Positions 18,503 to 27,481 of a DNA stretch of 64,000 nucleotides are shown here, in pieces. The stretch covers positions 5,146,001-5,210,000 of the forward strand of contig OZ253960.1 in NCBI GenBank assembly GCA_965267435.1. Reading direction: 5' to 3'. Made by a program: the position numbers and the translations under genes. This DNA is from JAWPMT01 sp965267435. GTDB taxonomy: Bacteria; Bacteroidota; Bacteroidia; Cytophagales; Cyclobacteriaceae. Under the pieces are notes generated by a model. The model worked only from the letters and a program-made list of their open reading frames with translations. It did not search any database and was not told the DNA's origin. Within the stretch, counting starts at the first letter, position 1. Each line of letters begins with the position of its first letter.

Positions 18503-21067
18503 ATGGATCTACGCCTTACCAAGACGCTTGTCGTCTTTTCCTTTCTTATTGGTTGTCTTTGCTCTGCGCATGCCCAACTGGAGTTTGGTGCCGGCGGTCG
18601 ATTGGATGATCTTAGCGACGAGCAACTCCAACTTTTGTTGGGAAGGGCCTCCAATCTTGGATACAGCGAGCAGGACATCTTTACTTTGGCAGAGCGCCAG
18701 GGATATAGCAGCGCTGAGGTTCTCCGGCTGAGGCAACGAATTGCGGACCTGGATGGAAGTGACGAAGGTGGGCGCGACGAACGAAAAGCGGAAGTTACAG
18801 CGATCAAGGGACCCCTTCCCGATTCATTAAGAATGGAACAGGTACCGTTTTTCGGTTATAGCATCTTCAATCCAAACACTAGAGGAGGCATCAGCTTTGA
18901 ACCCAACCTCTTTATTCCTGCAACCGACGATTACGTGCTCGGTCCTGCAGACGAGGTTTCGGTGAATGTATATGGCGCTTCAGAAAAGAGTGAGATTGCC
19001 GAGGTGAATGTAAGCGGGTTTCTCACGCTTGAAAACGTGGGTCCTATTTTCGTATCTGGCCTGACACTCAGCGAGGCAAAGCAAGCGATCAAAAGACGAT
19101 TGAGTCAGTATTATGGTGATCTTCTGAATCGCAATCCGAAAACATTTGTGGAAATATCGATTTACCGGATTAGGACGATTTCCGTCAGTATTGTCGGAGA
19201 AGTCCGCACACCTGGTACTTACTCACTCAATGGACTGACCACGGCCTTCAACGCACTGTACATTGCCGGAGGTCCCAATGTTGGCGGAACACTCCGCGCC
19301 ATAAAAGTGATTCGTGACGGCAAAACAGTTGCCGTGATTGACTACTATGATTTCTTGATGAAGGGCGATACCGATGGGAACGTTCGCTTGAAAGATGACG
19401 ATATCATCTTGGTGGGCAGCCACCTCGGCCGTGTGAGCATTGGGGGGGAGGTGAAAAGGTCCGCCGTCTATGAGGTGAAAGAAGGAGAGACCGTCCAGGA
19501 TATCCTAGACTATGCTGGAGGCTTCAATGCGGATGCCTACCGAGACAGAGTCACCCTCAAAAGGAAGAATGACACAGAAAGATCGGTTGCAGATGTGTAC
19601 GCCTCGCAATTTGAGATCTTCGAGGTGAAGGATGGTGATGACATATCGGTTGGCAAGATTCTCGAAAGATATAGCAATCGTGTGACGATTAAAGGGGCCG
19701 TGTTCCGCCCTGGGCCGTATGCGCTGGAAGAGGGCCTCACCCTTAGCAAACTTATAGAGCGAGCGGAAGGGCTGAAAGGAGATGCATTTTTGGAGCGGGC
19801 CCTGATCACTCGTACGGGAGAAGATCTCTCGACGGAGATCATTTCTGTTTCGCTTGGTGATTTGATAAGCTCTGGTGCAGGAGATATACAACTGCAGCGT
19901 GAGGATGCCGTGCAGATTCTCTCCATCTATGATCTCGAGGAAGAGCGGTTTGTACAGATAAGTGGTGAAGTGAATCGTCCGGGTGCCTATAAATACTCTA
20001 CCAGCATGACCGTGCAGGACCTTATTTTCCTTGCCATGGGATTCAAAGAAAGTGCCGCCACTGGCAATGTGGAGATATCAAGCCGTCCTGAAAACCAAAG
20101 CCGCAATAATTTGGCTGAAATTCAAGTCCTCCCCGTGGAGGAGTCCCTATCGCTTTCACAAGAGAATCAGAAAGTGGAACTTAAGCCATTTGATCATGTC
20201 TTCATCAGGCGAAACCCCAATTACTTCGAGGAGCGGACGGTACAAATAACGGGTGAGGTCAAGTATCCGGGGAGGTACGCCATCGTGTCTGACGGTGAAC
20301 GAATCTCAGACATCATAGAACGTGCAGGAGGCTTGCTTGGCAGCGCTTATATACCAGGCGCTAACCTGATTAGAGAGACGGAGTATTTTCGGGTAGAAAA
20401 TGATGCCTTGCAACGAAAGGAGTTTCTTGAAGCCACATTGCGGTCTATGGATACGCTCAACCTCTCCGAAGCGGACGAGAAGTTCATCGAGGAGGCCTAT
20501 GAGGAGATGCAGAATGCGGAACTTATTCCCGCTGAAGAAAATGCCGGCCTGGCATCGACCGCCAAGCGCGAAAGACTGCTGGAGTTGGCGGAAAGAAATC
20601 CTTTACTCGGTGGATTGGAGCTGAAGGAGACAGAGTCGATAGCGCTCGATATGGCGAAGATTCTCAGGAGCCCTGGGAGCGATGAAGACTTCCTTCTGGT
20701 GAACGGCGATGTGATCAATATCCCCAAGGAGCTGAAAACTATAAGACTTCGCGGCAAGGTACTCTATCCCAACACAGTACGGTTTGAGGATGGGAGAAGC
20801 CTCAAGCACTTTATTGGTAAAGCCGGGGGGTTCGACACACGGGCGAAGAAATCGAAGACCTATGTGGTTTATGCTAATGGAGATGTCTCCAGGACGAATA
20901 GCTTCCTATTCCTGCGAAGCTATCCCAAACCTCAGCCGGGATCTGAGGTAATTGTCCCTTCCAAGCCTCCAAAGATCCCTCTCAAGCCTGGAGAGATCGT
21001 CGGGATCACCAGCGGGCTGGCGACGCTTGGGTTGATTGTCACACAGATTATTCAAATCTCTCAATAA
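18503..21067 (+). CDS. Outer-membrane polysaccharide export protein, Wza-like with six SLBB repeats
   Basis: 854 residues, more than twice the length of E. coli Wza. The signal peptide is residues 1-25 (ending SAHAQ). A poly-export domain with YVLGPADEVSVNVYG starts near residue 143. Then come six SLBB-type units, each opening like VSIVGEVRTPGTYSL: VSIGGEVKRSAVY, VTIKGAVFRPGPYAL, VQISGEVNRPGAYKY, VQITGEVKYPGRYAI and IRLRGKVLYPNTV. A C-terminal hydrophobic helix (EIVGITSGLATLGLIVTQII) ends the protein. It should form the export channel through the envelope. The long form is common in Bacteroidota. It is followed at eight bases by the Wzz-like gene. Confidence 0.92.
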   Translation: MDLRLTKTLVVFSFLIGCLCSAHAQLEFGAGGRLDDLSDEQLQLLLGRASNLGYSEQDIFTLAERQGYSSAEVLRLRQRIADLDGSDEGGRDERKAEVTAIKGPLPDSLRMEQVPFFGYSIFNPNTRGGISFEPNLFIPATDDYVLGPADEVSVNVYGASEKSEIAEVNVSGFLTLENVGPIFVSGLTLSEAKQAIKRRLSQYYGDLLNRNPKTFVEISIYRIRTISVSIVGEVRTPGTYSLNGLTTAFNALYIAGGPNVGGTLRAIKVIRDGKTVAVIDYYDFLMKGDTDGNVRLKDDDIILVGSHLGRVSIGGEVKRSAVYEVKEGETVQDILDYAGGFNADAYRDRVTLKRKNDTERSVADVYASQFEIFEVKDGDDISVGKILERYSNRVTIKGAVFRPGPYALEEGLTLSKLIERAEGLKGDAFLERALITRTGEDLSTEIISVSLGDLISSGAGDIQLQREDAVQILSIYDLEEERFVQISGEVNRPGAYKYSTSMTVQDLIFLAMGFKESAATGNVEISSRPENQSRNNLAEIQVLPVEESLSLSQENQKVELKPFDHVFIRRNPNYFEERTVQITGEVKYPGRYAIVSDGERISDIIERAGGLLGSAYIPGANLIRETEYFRVENDALQRKEFLEATLRSMDTLNLSEADEKFIEEAYEEMQNAELIPAEENAGLASTAKRERLLELAERNPLLGGLELKETESIALDMAKILRSPGSDEDFLLVNGDVINIPKELKTIRLRGKVLYPNTVRFEDGRSLKHFIGKAGGFDTRAKKSKTYVVYANGDVSRTNSFLFLRSYPKPQPGSEVIVPSKPPKIPLKPGEIVGITSGLATLGLIVTQIIQISQ

Positions 21068-21074
21068 TAGAAGG

Positions 21075-22160
21075 ATGGAAGATAACAGGCATCTAGCGGA
21101 TGATCGGATATCAATAAAAGGCCTCTTTCTTCGTATCGCTGATTGGATAATGTACCTGTGGAATCATTGGAAACTAATCCTCATAGGGACAACAGTGATT
21201 GCCGGGCTTTACATCACCTACCATCTTGTTAGGAGTGCCAAGTATACCGCAGGCACAACCTTTGTGTTGGAGGTCGGCGGTGCCGAAGGGGGGCAGATTT
21301 CTTCATTAGCATCGGCGGTTGGCCTTTCGATCGGTGGGTTCTCCTCCGAAAGCGAACTGTTCAGCGGTGAGAACATCCTCGAGCTGTACCGCTCCTACCG
21401 CATGTTGAAAAAGACATTTCTCACCAAAAGAGAGTTTGAGGGTGAGACGACGCGACTGATTACCAGATATGCCGAGCAGCAACGGCTCCTGAAAAAGTGG
21501 CAGCGGAAAAAGGGGCTGCAGGACTTCACTTTTGAAGTGCCGGTGGCTGAGATGAGAGTCGCCCATGACAGTCTCCTGATGGAGGTGGTCGAGGATTTCC
21601 GTGAGAAAAATATGATAGCGGAAAAAGTGAGTCGCCGATTGAGCATACTTCGGGTATCTGTCACATCCAAGGACCAGCTGTTTGCGAAGGCCTTCAACGA
21701 AGAGATTGTACTCAACGTCAACGAGTTTTATAAGGAGACCAAAACGAAGAAGACCTTTTCAAATCTGAAGGTGCTGCAGTTTCAGGCCGACAGTGTGAGG
21801 AAGGCGCTTGATGATGCACTACTCAAATTCGGTCAGGTCACCGAGGGGATTCCCAACCCAAACCCAGTCTTAGCGACCAACCTGGTCAATTATCAAAAGC
21901 TCAAGATTGACATAGAGACGACCACGGCCGTTTACGAGGAGGTGCTTCGTCAGTTGGAAGTGGCCAAGATCACCCATCTGGAGAATATACCGCTGATCCA
22001 AATCGTCGATTATCCCATACTCCCGTTGCCGGATGATAAGCCCAGTACTCTCAAGATGGTGGTGCTTGCCTTCTTTTTGGGTGGATTTTTGGTCGTCGCG
22101 TTTTTAATTGGCAAAAGAGCCTACCACCTGATAATGACGGGTAGTGGGGATGAATCCTGA
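21075..22160 (+). CDS. Wzz-like chain-length determinant/co-polymerase without kinase domain
   Basis: 361 residues from ATG 21075, which has AGAAGG just upstream. The frame is open further to a TTG inside the Wza-like gene, which I reject. One membrane helix lies at ~35-55 (LILIGTTVIAGLYITYHLV). A long periplasmic part includes coiled-coil-like LQFQADSVRKALDDALLKFG and the proline-rich ending VDYPILPLPDDKPSTLKM. A second helix (VVLAFFLGGFLVVAFLIG) follows and the protein stops there. No Walker motifs or Tyr cluster of a BY-kinase follow, and none is encoded nearby. It probably sets polymer length with the export protein. Confidence 0.88.
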   Translation: MEDNRHLADDRISIKGLFLRIADWIMYLWNHWKLILIGTTVIAGLYITYHLVRSAKYTAGTTFVLEVGGAEGGQISSLASAVGLSIGGFSSESELFSGENILELYRSYRMLKKTFLTKREFEGETTRLITRYAEQQRLLKKWQRKKGLQDFTFEVPVAEMRVAHDSLLMEVVEDFREKNMIAEKVSRRLSILRVSVTSKDQLFAKAFNEEIVLNVNEFYKETKTKKTFSNLKVLQFQADSVRKALDDALLKFGQVTEGIPNPNPVLATNLVNYQKLKIDIETTTAVYEEVLRQLEVAKITHLENIPLIQIVDYPILPLPDDKPSTLKMVVLAFFLGGFLVVAFLIGKRAYHLIMTGSGDES

Positions 22161-23074
22161 TGGCCACCGCCACAGACCATACACCAAGTGTGGCGATCAT
22201 ACTGGTCAACTGGAATGGGCATTTGGATACCGTTCGGTGCATTGAGAGCCTTCAAAAAATCACCTACCCGAGTTTCAGAATCATCGTTGTTGACAATGGC
22301 AGCTCTCCTGAGAGTGTGGAATATCTTCAGCAGCACACTCGAGGGATTGAATTCATTCACCTTGAACAAAACACAGGCTTCACAGGCGGGAATAATACCG
22401 GGATAGCAAAGGCCATTGAAATGGCGTGTGAGGTAATTGTCCTCCTGAACAATGACACAACTGTCGAAGGAGACTTTCTTGAACCATTAGTATCGGATCT
22501 TCAAGACAAGCAGATAGGGGCTGTGCAACCCAAGATTTGCTACATGGCCGACGTGAAGCGTATCTGGAACGCTGGAGGAGACTACCAAAGGATTTTTGGG
22601 CGGAGTGTCACCCGTGGCAAAGATCGGGCAGATGAGGGTTCCTTCGACAAGGAAGGCCCAACGGACTGGATCACAGGATGCTGCCTTGCAGCGAGAAAGG
22701 AGATCTTTGAATCTGTCGGCTTGCTGGACGACCGCTTCTTTGCCTACTTTGAAGACGTCGACTTGTCCATGAGGATCCGATCCGCTGGTTACACATTGAG
22801 GTACCAGCCCAAGTCTAAGATCTATCATGCTGTCAGCATGTCTTCCCGCAACAAGTCTGACGGAGAGGGCACAATCTCTCCCCGCGTGATCTACTACAAC
22901 GTGCGCAACCATCTACTGATCGCACGTCGCTACGCCACAGGCCTGACGGTGGTGAGCACCGGACTGTTCCAAATAGGGAAGGTACTGGTGTATAGTCTCT
23001 ACTTCTTACTACGAGGTAGACGTAGGAAATTGGCAGCAGTGCTTCAGGGTGCAAAGGACGGTTTGAGGGATTGA
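22160..23074 (+). CDS. Glycosyltransferase family 2 (rhamnosyltransferase-like)
   Basis: 304 residues. The N-terminal GT2 domain shows VAIILVNWNGHLDTVRCI, IIVVDNGSSPESVEYL, NTGFTGGNNTGIAKAIE and the nucleotide-binding VIVLLNNDTTVEGDFL. DWITGCCLAARKEIF and FFAYFEDVDLSMRIRSAGY are signatures of the WbbL/RfbF branch, often rhamnosyl or fucosyl transferases. A hydrophobic stretch near the C-terminus (VVSTGLFQIGKVLVYSLYFLL) may anchor it to the inner membrane. The start overlaps the previous stop by one base, so it is coupled to the export genes. Confidence 0.92.
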   Translation: MATATDHTPSVAIILVNWNGHLDTVRCIESLQKITYPSFRIIVVDNGSSPESVEYLQQHTRGIEFIHLEQNTGFTGGNNTGIAKAIEMACEVIVLLNNDTTVEGDFLEPLVSDLQDKQIGAVQPKICYMADVKRIWNAGGDYQRIFGRSVTRGKDRADEGSFDKEGPTDWITGCCLAARKEIFESVGLLDDRFFAYFEDVDLSMRIRSAGYTLRYQPKSKIYHAVSMSSRNKSDGEGTISPRVIYYNVRNHLLIARRYATGLTVVSTGLFQIGKVLVYSLYFLLRGRRRKLAAVLQGAKDGLRD

Positions 23075-23078
23075 GGGT

Positions 23079-24497
23079 ATGATGCTCCTGCTTTTCATAT
23101 TGCTCTTCATTCTCTACATCGGCCTGATCATCTTCACCATTGAGCGGGTGGCGACTACTCGCAACTTTTGGTACCTGGTCATCTACATCCTCTGCTTTTT
23201 CCCCTTCTATCAAAATGCCATGATCTTCACCTACCAGCAGACGGGATCCATAGCCGCGGTGAAGTTTATTCAATATTCTAAGGAAATAGTCATCTTCGGA
23301 TCGCTGTTGCTATTCATGGGTCAGGACCGCAATATTTTCCAACGGCGCTTTCGGTTGCATACCCTCGATTACGTTCTCATGGCGTTTTTGGGCTTGGCGC
23401 TGTTGTATGTCTTCCTCCCCCTGGGGGATGCATCCTTCGTGAACAAGGCAATTTATTTCAAGAATATACTCTTATTTGGGGTAGTTTACTTTTTCGGTAG
23501 GAATGAGAATGTCTCCGAACGGCAGGTGTTGTCGCTTCTCAAAGGTGTCATGGTACTCGGCGTTGTGGCCTTTGTGATCGTCACTATAGAGACGAGAATG
23601 GATACACACCTTCAAAGTGTCATTGGCTTCACGGAGTACACGCTGAAGGTTCTGGACGACGATCCCCAGGGACACTATGACCTGAAATGGAACTTCGAGG
23701 CTTTTGATGGGACCAAGCGTTTTGCCTCCATCTTCGCCAATCCCCTGGAGTTGTCCGCTGCCATGCTCCTCATGTTTTCAATAGCTGTGATCGGTTATCG
23801 TTTGACCAGACATAAAGACAATCGCACAGTATACCTCGTATTTGCATTCATCGTGCTCTTCAACCTGGTAGCCGCTTATTCACGAGCATCCTTAGGTGCG
23901 TTGTTCTTGATGATGATCTTCATCGCCGTGATCCTTAGGTTCTACCGCCTCATTGCCATCGGTGTCTTCCTATTCCTGATGCTAGTTGTGTATATCCTGG
24001 AATTCGCCCCGGAGGAGCGACGCTATTTTGTATACGATACCCTCACATTTGCGGATCCGTCTAGCTTGGGTCATGCGGTAGAGTGGCTAGAGGGGGTGGA
24101 TAGCATGATACAGTCTCCGCTGGGGATCGGCCTGGCCATGAGTGGGAATGCTGGTGGAGTTGAAGATGACCTGAAAATCGGTGGTGAAAATCAATTCATC
24201 GTATTTGGTGTGCAACTGGGCGTGCTGGGCTTGTTGCTGTATGTGACGATCCTGCTCATGGGCATTTACTACAGCTTCAAAGCCTACAGGCAGGCGAGAG
24301 AGCCGTACAGGCAGGTGTTCCCATTTCTTGCGGCGACCGTCAAGTTTGGCTTGTTGCTTCCCCTGTTCACTGCCAATGCAGAGACCTACCTCTTTGTGTC
24401 ACTCATCACCTGGTGGATGGTGGGTCAAAGTATTAGGACCCTCGAGGAAGAGGCATATGGCTCTTATCAGCAACCTCAACTCACCTCGGTAGCATAA
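23079..24497 (+). CDS. O-antigen ligase/polymerase-like membrane protein, copy 2
   Basis: 472 residues with about 11-12 membrane segments (MLLLFILLFILYIGLIIF at the start, VYLVFAFIVLFNLVAAYSRA in the middle). A long loop at ~310-370 contains GVDSMIQSPLGIGLAMSG and GGENQFIVFGVQLG, as in the Wzy_C region of O-antigen ligase family proteins; AAYSRASLGAL carries the usual Arg. It should polymerise or ligate lipid-linked repeats in the periplasm. It is the second such protein in the locus (other at 14897). Five bases separate it from the upstream GT2 gene. Confidence 0.85.
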   Translation: MMLLLFILLFILYIGLIIFTIERVATTRNFWYLVIYILCFFPFYQNAMIFTYQQTGSIAAVKFIQYSKEIVIFGSLLLFMGQDRNIFQRRFRLHTLDYVLMAFLGLALLYVFLPLGDASFVNKAIYFKNILLFGVVYFFGRNENVSERQVLSLLKGVMVLGVVAFVIVTIETRMDTHLQSVIGFTEYTLKVLDDDPQGHYDLKWNFEAFDGTKRFASIFANPLELSAAMLLMFSIAVIGYRLTRHKDNRTVYLVFAFIVLFNLVAAYSRASLGALFLMMIFIAVILRFYRLIAIGVFLFLMLVVYILEFAPEERRYFVYDTLTFADPSSLGHAVEWLEGVDSMIQSPLGIGLAMSGNAGGVEDDLKIGGENQFIVFGVQLGVLGLLLYVTILLMGIYYSFKAYRQAREPYRQVFPFLAATVKFGLLLPLFTANAETYLFVSLITWWMVGQSIRTLEEEAYGSYQQPQLTSVA

Positions 24498-24508
24498 TTG
24501 GATGGATC

Positions 24509-25639
24509 ATGTCGCGAGCTGAGCCCTCAAATAAAAAAGTCAGCGTACTTGTCGATTTACACGACCTGAGGGTTGCGTCTACAGGCATCAAAACCTATAT
24601 CCGGGAGTTGCTGAAGGCACTGGAAGCAATTGGGAGCGACAAGATTGCTGTAGTTACCTGTCCTCCGATCGATCAGGTAGACAACAAATTCTTTCGGGAG
24701 AACTCCAAATGGAAGGCTGTCATTTTCCATCTCTTCACTATCTATTGGAAGCAGGTGGTCATTCCTTTCAAAATCAGGAGGCATAAGATTGACGTATTGA
24801 TCTCTCCGGATTTTTATGCACCCATTTGGAAGATCCGAGCGCGGAAAATAGTTGTGTTTCACGACGCCTTTTTCTGGGAGAATCGCAGTCATTACAACGC
24901 GCTTTGGGGGCGGTATTTTCGCAGCGCTGTGATTTGGGGTTTGCGCGGCAAATCTGTTGTGCTCACGGTGTCGGAGGCCTCCAAATCCAAACTTCGGGGG
25001 ATCGTCCCGGAGCACGTGCCTATAGCGGTAGCCCGCACAAGCATTGACTTCTCGGCTGTCCCACAACAAAAACCGGTGGAGCCTGCAACGCCCTATTTCC
25101 TGCATGTTGGCGTATTTGAGAAGCGAAAGAACCTGACGATGCTCATCAAAGCATTTCGACAATTCAAGGACCACTTGGGCGCGGATCAACCTTTCCAACT
25201 TGTGCTTATCGGTAATCAATACCCGAGACCAACACTCAGCGACTGGGAGGCGGTCAAGGATGCCATTGAGGAAGAAGACCTGCAGGACAGTGTGATTTGT
25301 CCTGGTCACTTGACAATGGAGGAGGTATGGGCCTACTACCGAGGGGCCACGGGCTATGCCTTACCCTCGGTAAACGAGGGGTTTGGACTTCCGTTGTTGG
25401 AAGCGTTTTATGCAGAGATTCCTGTCATCATCTCGGACATTGATGTTTTGCAAGAGATTGCCGGAGGGGCAGCATTGATGGCGAATCCCTATGAACCCCA
25501 AGAATGGGCAGAGAAGATGCGCAGAATCTACTTGGAAGAGAACCTCCGCAAAGAACTGGTAAGCCTCGGGAAGGCGAGACTTAAGGATTTTACATTAAGT
25601 AACTTTGCAAAGGAATTGGAAAGGGTACTTTTTAAATGA
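24509..25639 (+). CDS. Glycosyltransferase family 4 (GT-B)
   Basis: 376 residues. The N-terminal half has VSVLVDLHDLRVASTGIKTY and RKIVVFHDAFFWENRSHY. The C-terminal half shows YFLHVGVFEKRKNLTMLIKA, VICPGHLTMEEVWAYYRGAT and the donor-binding LPSVNEGFGLPLLEAFYAE with both conserved Glu, as in WbaZ/WcaI-like mannosyl- and related transferases. It is cytoplasmic. Its stop overlaps the start of the acyltransferase gene by four bases (ATGA), so sugar transfer and acylation are probably steps of one pathway. Confidence 0.93.
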   Translation: MSRAEPSNKKVSVLVDLHDLRVASTGIKTYIRELLKALEAIGSDKIAVVTCPPIDQVDNKFFRENSKWKAVIFHLFTIYWKQVVIPFKIRRHKIDVLISPDFYAPIWKIRARKIVVFHDAFFWENRSHYNALWGRYFRSAVIWGLRGKSVVLTVSEASKSKLRGIVPEHVPIAVARTSIDFSAVPQQKPVEPATPYFLHVGVFEKRKNLTMLIKAFRQFKDHLGADQPFQLVLIGNQYPRPTLSDWEAVKDAIEEEDLQDSVICPGHLTMEEVWAYYRGATGYALPSVNEGFGLPLLEAFYAEIPVIISDIDVLQEIAGGAALMANPYEPQEWAEKMRRIYLEENLRKELVSLGKARLKDFTLSNFAKELERVLFK

Positions 25640-26334
25640 GTTTGGCAGTCGGAGGAAAGCGACGATTTGATGGGTCATGGAGTGCACGTGACAAGTGGCT
25701 CACCTTGTTTCGCTTGGTCCCATGGTTTATTCGCGGCTTGTGGAAAAGGTTGTTTTTTGCTAATGCATCTGGAATCACTCTAATCGGTCCGAATGTAAAA
25801 ATCTACTACGCGAGAAAATTGCGGGTGGGCGCCAACTTCGTTGCAGAAAGGGGTTGTGAAATTAACTGTCTTGCCGAGCGCGGACTGGTTTTTGGAAATA
25901 GGGTGAGTGTTGGCAGCTATGCTGTGATCCGTCCCGCCAATATCTATGGTGGTGATATTGGAGAGGGTTTGAAGGTTGGGGACGAATCGAATATAGGGCC
26001 CTATTCTTACATAGGTTGCTCTGGATTTATTGAAATAGGCAACCGAGTGATGATCTCCCCCAGAGTGAGCATCTACGCTGAAAACCATGTTTTCGCTGAT
26101 ACTTCCATCCCTATGAAGGAGCAGGGTGTAAAACGGGGCTTCGTCAAAATCGAGGATGATTGCTGGATAGCTTCCAACAGTGTGATTCTTTCCGGTGTCA
26201 CAGTGGGTAAGGGTTCCGTGGTGGCGGCAGGCAGTGTCGTGACTAAGGATGTTCCCCCCTACGCGGTGGTGGGCGGCAACCCCGCGAAAGTGATCAAAAT
26301 GCGCAAGGACCGAACGGTCGTCAAAACTTCTTGA
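25636..26334 (+). CDS. Hexapeptide-repeat acyltransferase (WcaF/LbetaH type)
   Basis: 232 residues. After a hydrophobic N-terminal part (residues ~25-45), the protein consists of imperfect [LIV]-G-x4 hexapeptides forming a left-handed beta-helix (VGANFVAERGCEIN through DGS-type turns). The catalytic His lies in ISPRVSIYAENHVFAD. The closing part is IEDDCWIASNSVILSGVTVG, then KGSVVAAGSVVTKDVPPYAV and VGGNPAKVIKMR, the common ending of O-acetyltransferases. It likely O-acetylates a sugar of the polymer with acetyl-CoA. The start overlaps the GT4 gene upstream. Confidence 0.93.
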   Translation: MSLAVGGKRRFDGSWSARDKWLTLFRLVPWFIRGLWKRLFFANASGITLIGPNVKIYYARKLRVGANFVAERGCEINCLAERGLVFGNRVSVGSYAVIRPANIYGGDIGEGLKVGDESNIGPYSYIGCSGFIEIGNRVMISPRVSIYAENHVFADTSIPMKEQGVKRGFVKIEDDCWIASNSVILSGVTVGKGSVVAAGSVVTKDVPPYAVVGGNPAKVIKMRKDRTVVKTS

Positions 26335-26341
26335 GGCATTC

Positions 26342-27481
26342 ATGAAGAAATTTCTGTTTCTACATACCTCATCTGATTTGTATGGCGCAGGTCGGATATT
26401 CTTGAATACTATTCTTATTCTACACAGACAAGGACACAAGATAGTTGTGTCATTGACCGGGGCGGGACCACTCGCTGATGCACTTGAGGAAAGCGGGATT
26501 ATCGTAAAGCAGATCAAACTTGGCATACTCCGGAGACGCTATATGAACCCAATCGGGCTCATCAATAGGGGATGGTATACCATGCTCGCCATTTTTAAGT
26601 TGAGTGCTCTAATCAGACGCGAGCGAGTGGACATAGTCTTTAGCAATGCTTGCGGCATTTACGCCGGTGCCATTGCTGCGCGTCTTACAGGTCGGAAGCA
26701 TATTTTTCACGTTCACGAGATCATAGAAAACCCGCGATGGTTCGCGTCAATCACAGGTACTTTTATGAAGAAGACGTCTGACAAAGTAATTGTTGTCAGC
26801 GAGGCAGTGCGGCAGGCTTGGCAATCTACTATGCCGGCATATGACATCGACCTGGTATACAATGGCCTGGACTACTCATCCTTTTTGACTGAGCGGTCGA
26901 CTTTGCGCGCGGAGCTGGGAATCGGCGATGAGCAAGTTGTGGTCGGCATGGTGGCCCGAGTTCATTTCTGGAAGGGACAAGGTTATTTCCTGCAAATCGC
27001 GGCAGCACTTAAGCAGCGATCCCCAAATGTAAAGTTTGTCATGGTTGGAGACGCCTTTCCCGGATACGAATACCTCTATGACGAAATCGATGCTCTCAAG
27101 AAGGAGCTAGGCTTGGAAGCAGATGTCATTGACCTTGGTTATCGTACGGATATCCCGAGGATACTCCAAACGCTGGATGTCTTCGTATTACCTTCTATCT
27201 TGCCCGACCCGTTACCCACCGTCATCCTTGAAGCAATGGCCTCAGGCAAACCGGTGGTTGCGACAGCCCATGGAGGAGCTCTGGAGATGGTGGTGAATGG
27301 AGAGACGGGCTTTCACATGCCTTTCGACGATCCTGAAGCGGCTGCCGAAATACTTGATACGTTGGTCCAGGACGAGGTGATTAGGGGAAAGTTCGGTGAA
27401 GCCGGTCGCCAAAGAGTACAAGCCTCGTTTTCGCTCGAGCAGTATGAGCGGAATATGACGGAAATTGTGCTGAATGTTTAG
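26342..27481 (+). CDS. Glycosyltransferase family 4 (GT-B)
   Basis: 379 residues. FLHTSSDLYGAGRIFLNTI at the N-terminus gives the acceptor-side glycine loop. The donor domain has VVGMVARVHFWKGQGYFLQI, FVMVGDAFPGYEY, IDLGYRTDIPRILQTLDVFV and LPSILPDPLPTVILEAMASG. The first conserved Glu position is occupied by Asp or Pro (PDPLPTVILEAM), a common variant. It is cytoplasmic. It is the last gene of the plus-strand run that begins at 18503. Its TAG directly abuts the stop of the convergent oxygenase gene. Confidence 0.92.
   Translation: MKKFLFLHTSSDLYGAGRIFLNTILILHRQGHKIVVSLTGAGPLADALEESGIIVKQIKLGILRRRYMNPIGLINRGWYTMLAIFKLSALIRRERVDIVFSNACGIYAGAIAARLTGRKHIFHVHEIIENPRWFASITGTFMKKTSDKVIVVSEAVRQAWQSTMPAYDIDLVYNGLDYSSFLTERSTLRAELGIGDEQVVVGMVARVHFWKGQGYFLQIAAALKQRSPNVKFVMVGDAFPGYEYLYDEIDALKKELGLEADVIDLGYRTDIPRILQTLDVFVLPSILPDPLPTVILEAMASGKPVVATAHGGALEMVVNGETGFHMPFDDPEAAAEILDTLVQDEVIRGKFGEAGRQRVQASFSLEQYERNMTEIVLNV

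Noticed and set aside
24557..25309. 250-codon open frame on the minus strand
   Set aside because: Antisense shadow of the GT4 gene at 24509; composition is that of a reverse-frame shadow with no motifs.
25780..26526. 248-codon open frame on the minus strand
   Set aside because: It spans two well-supported plus-strand genes (acyltransferase and GT4) and shows no domain.
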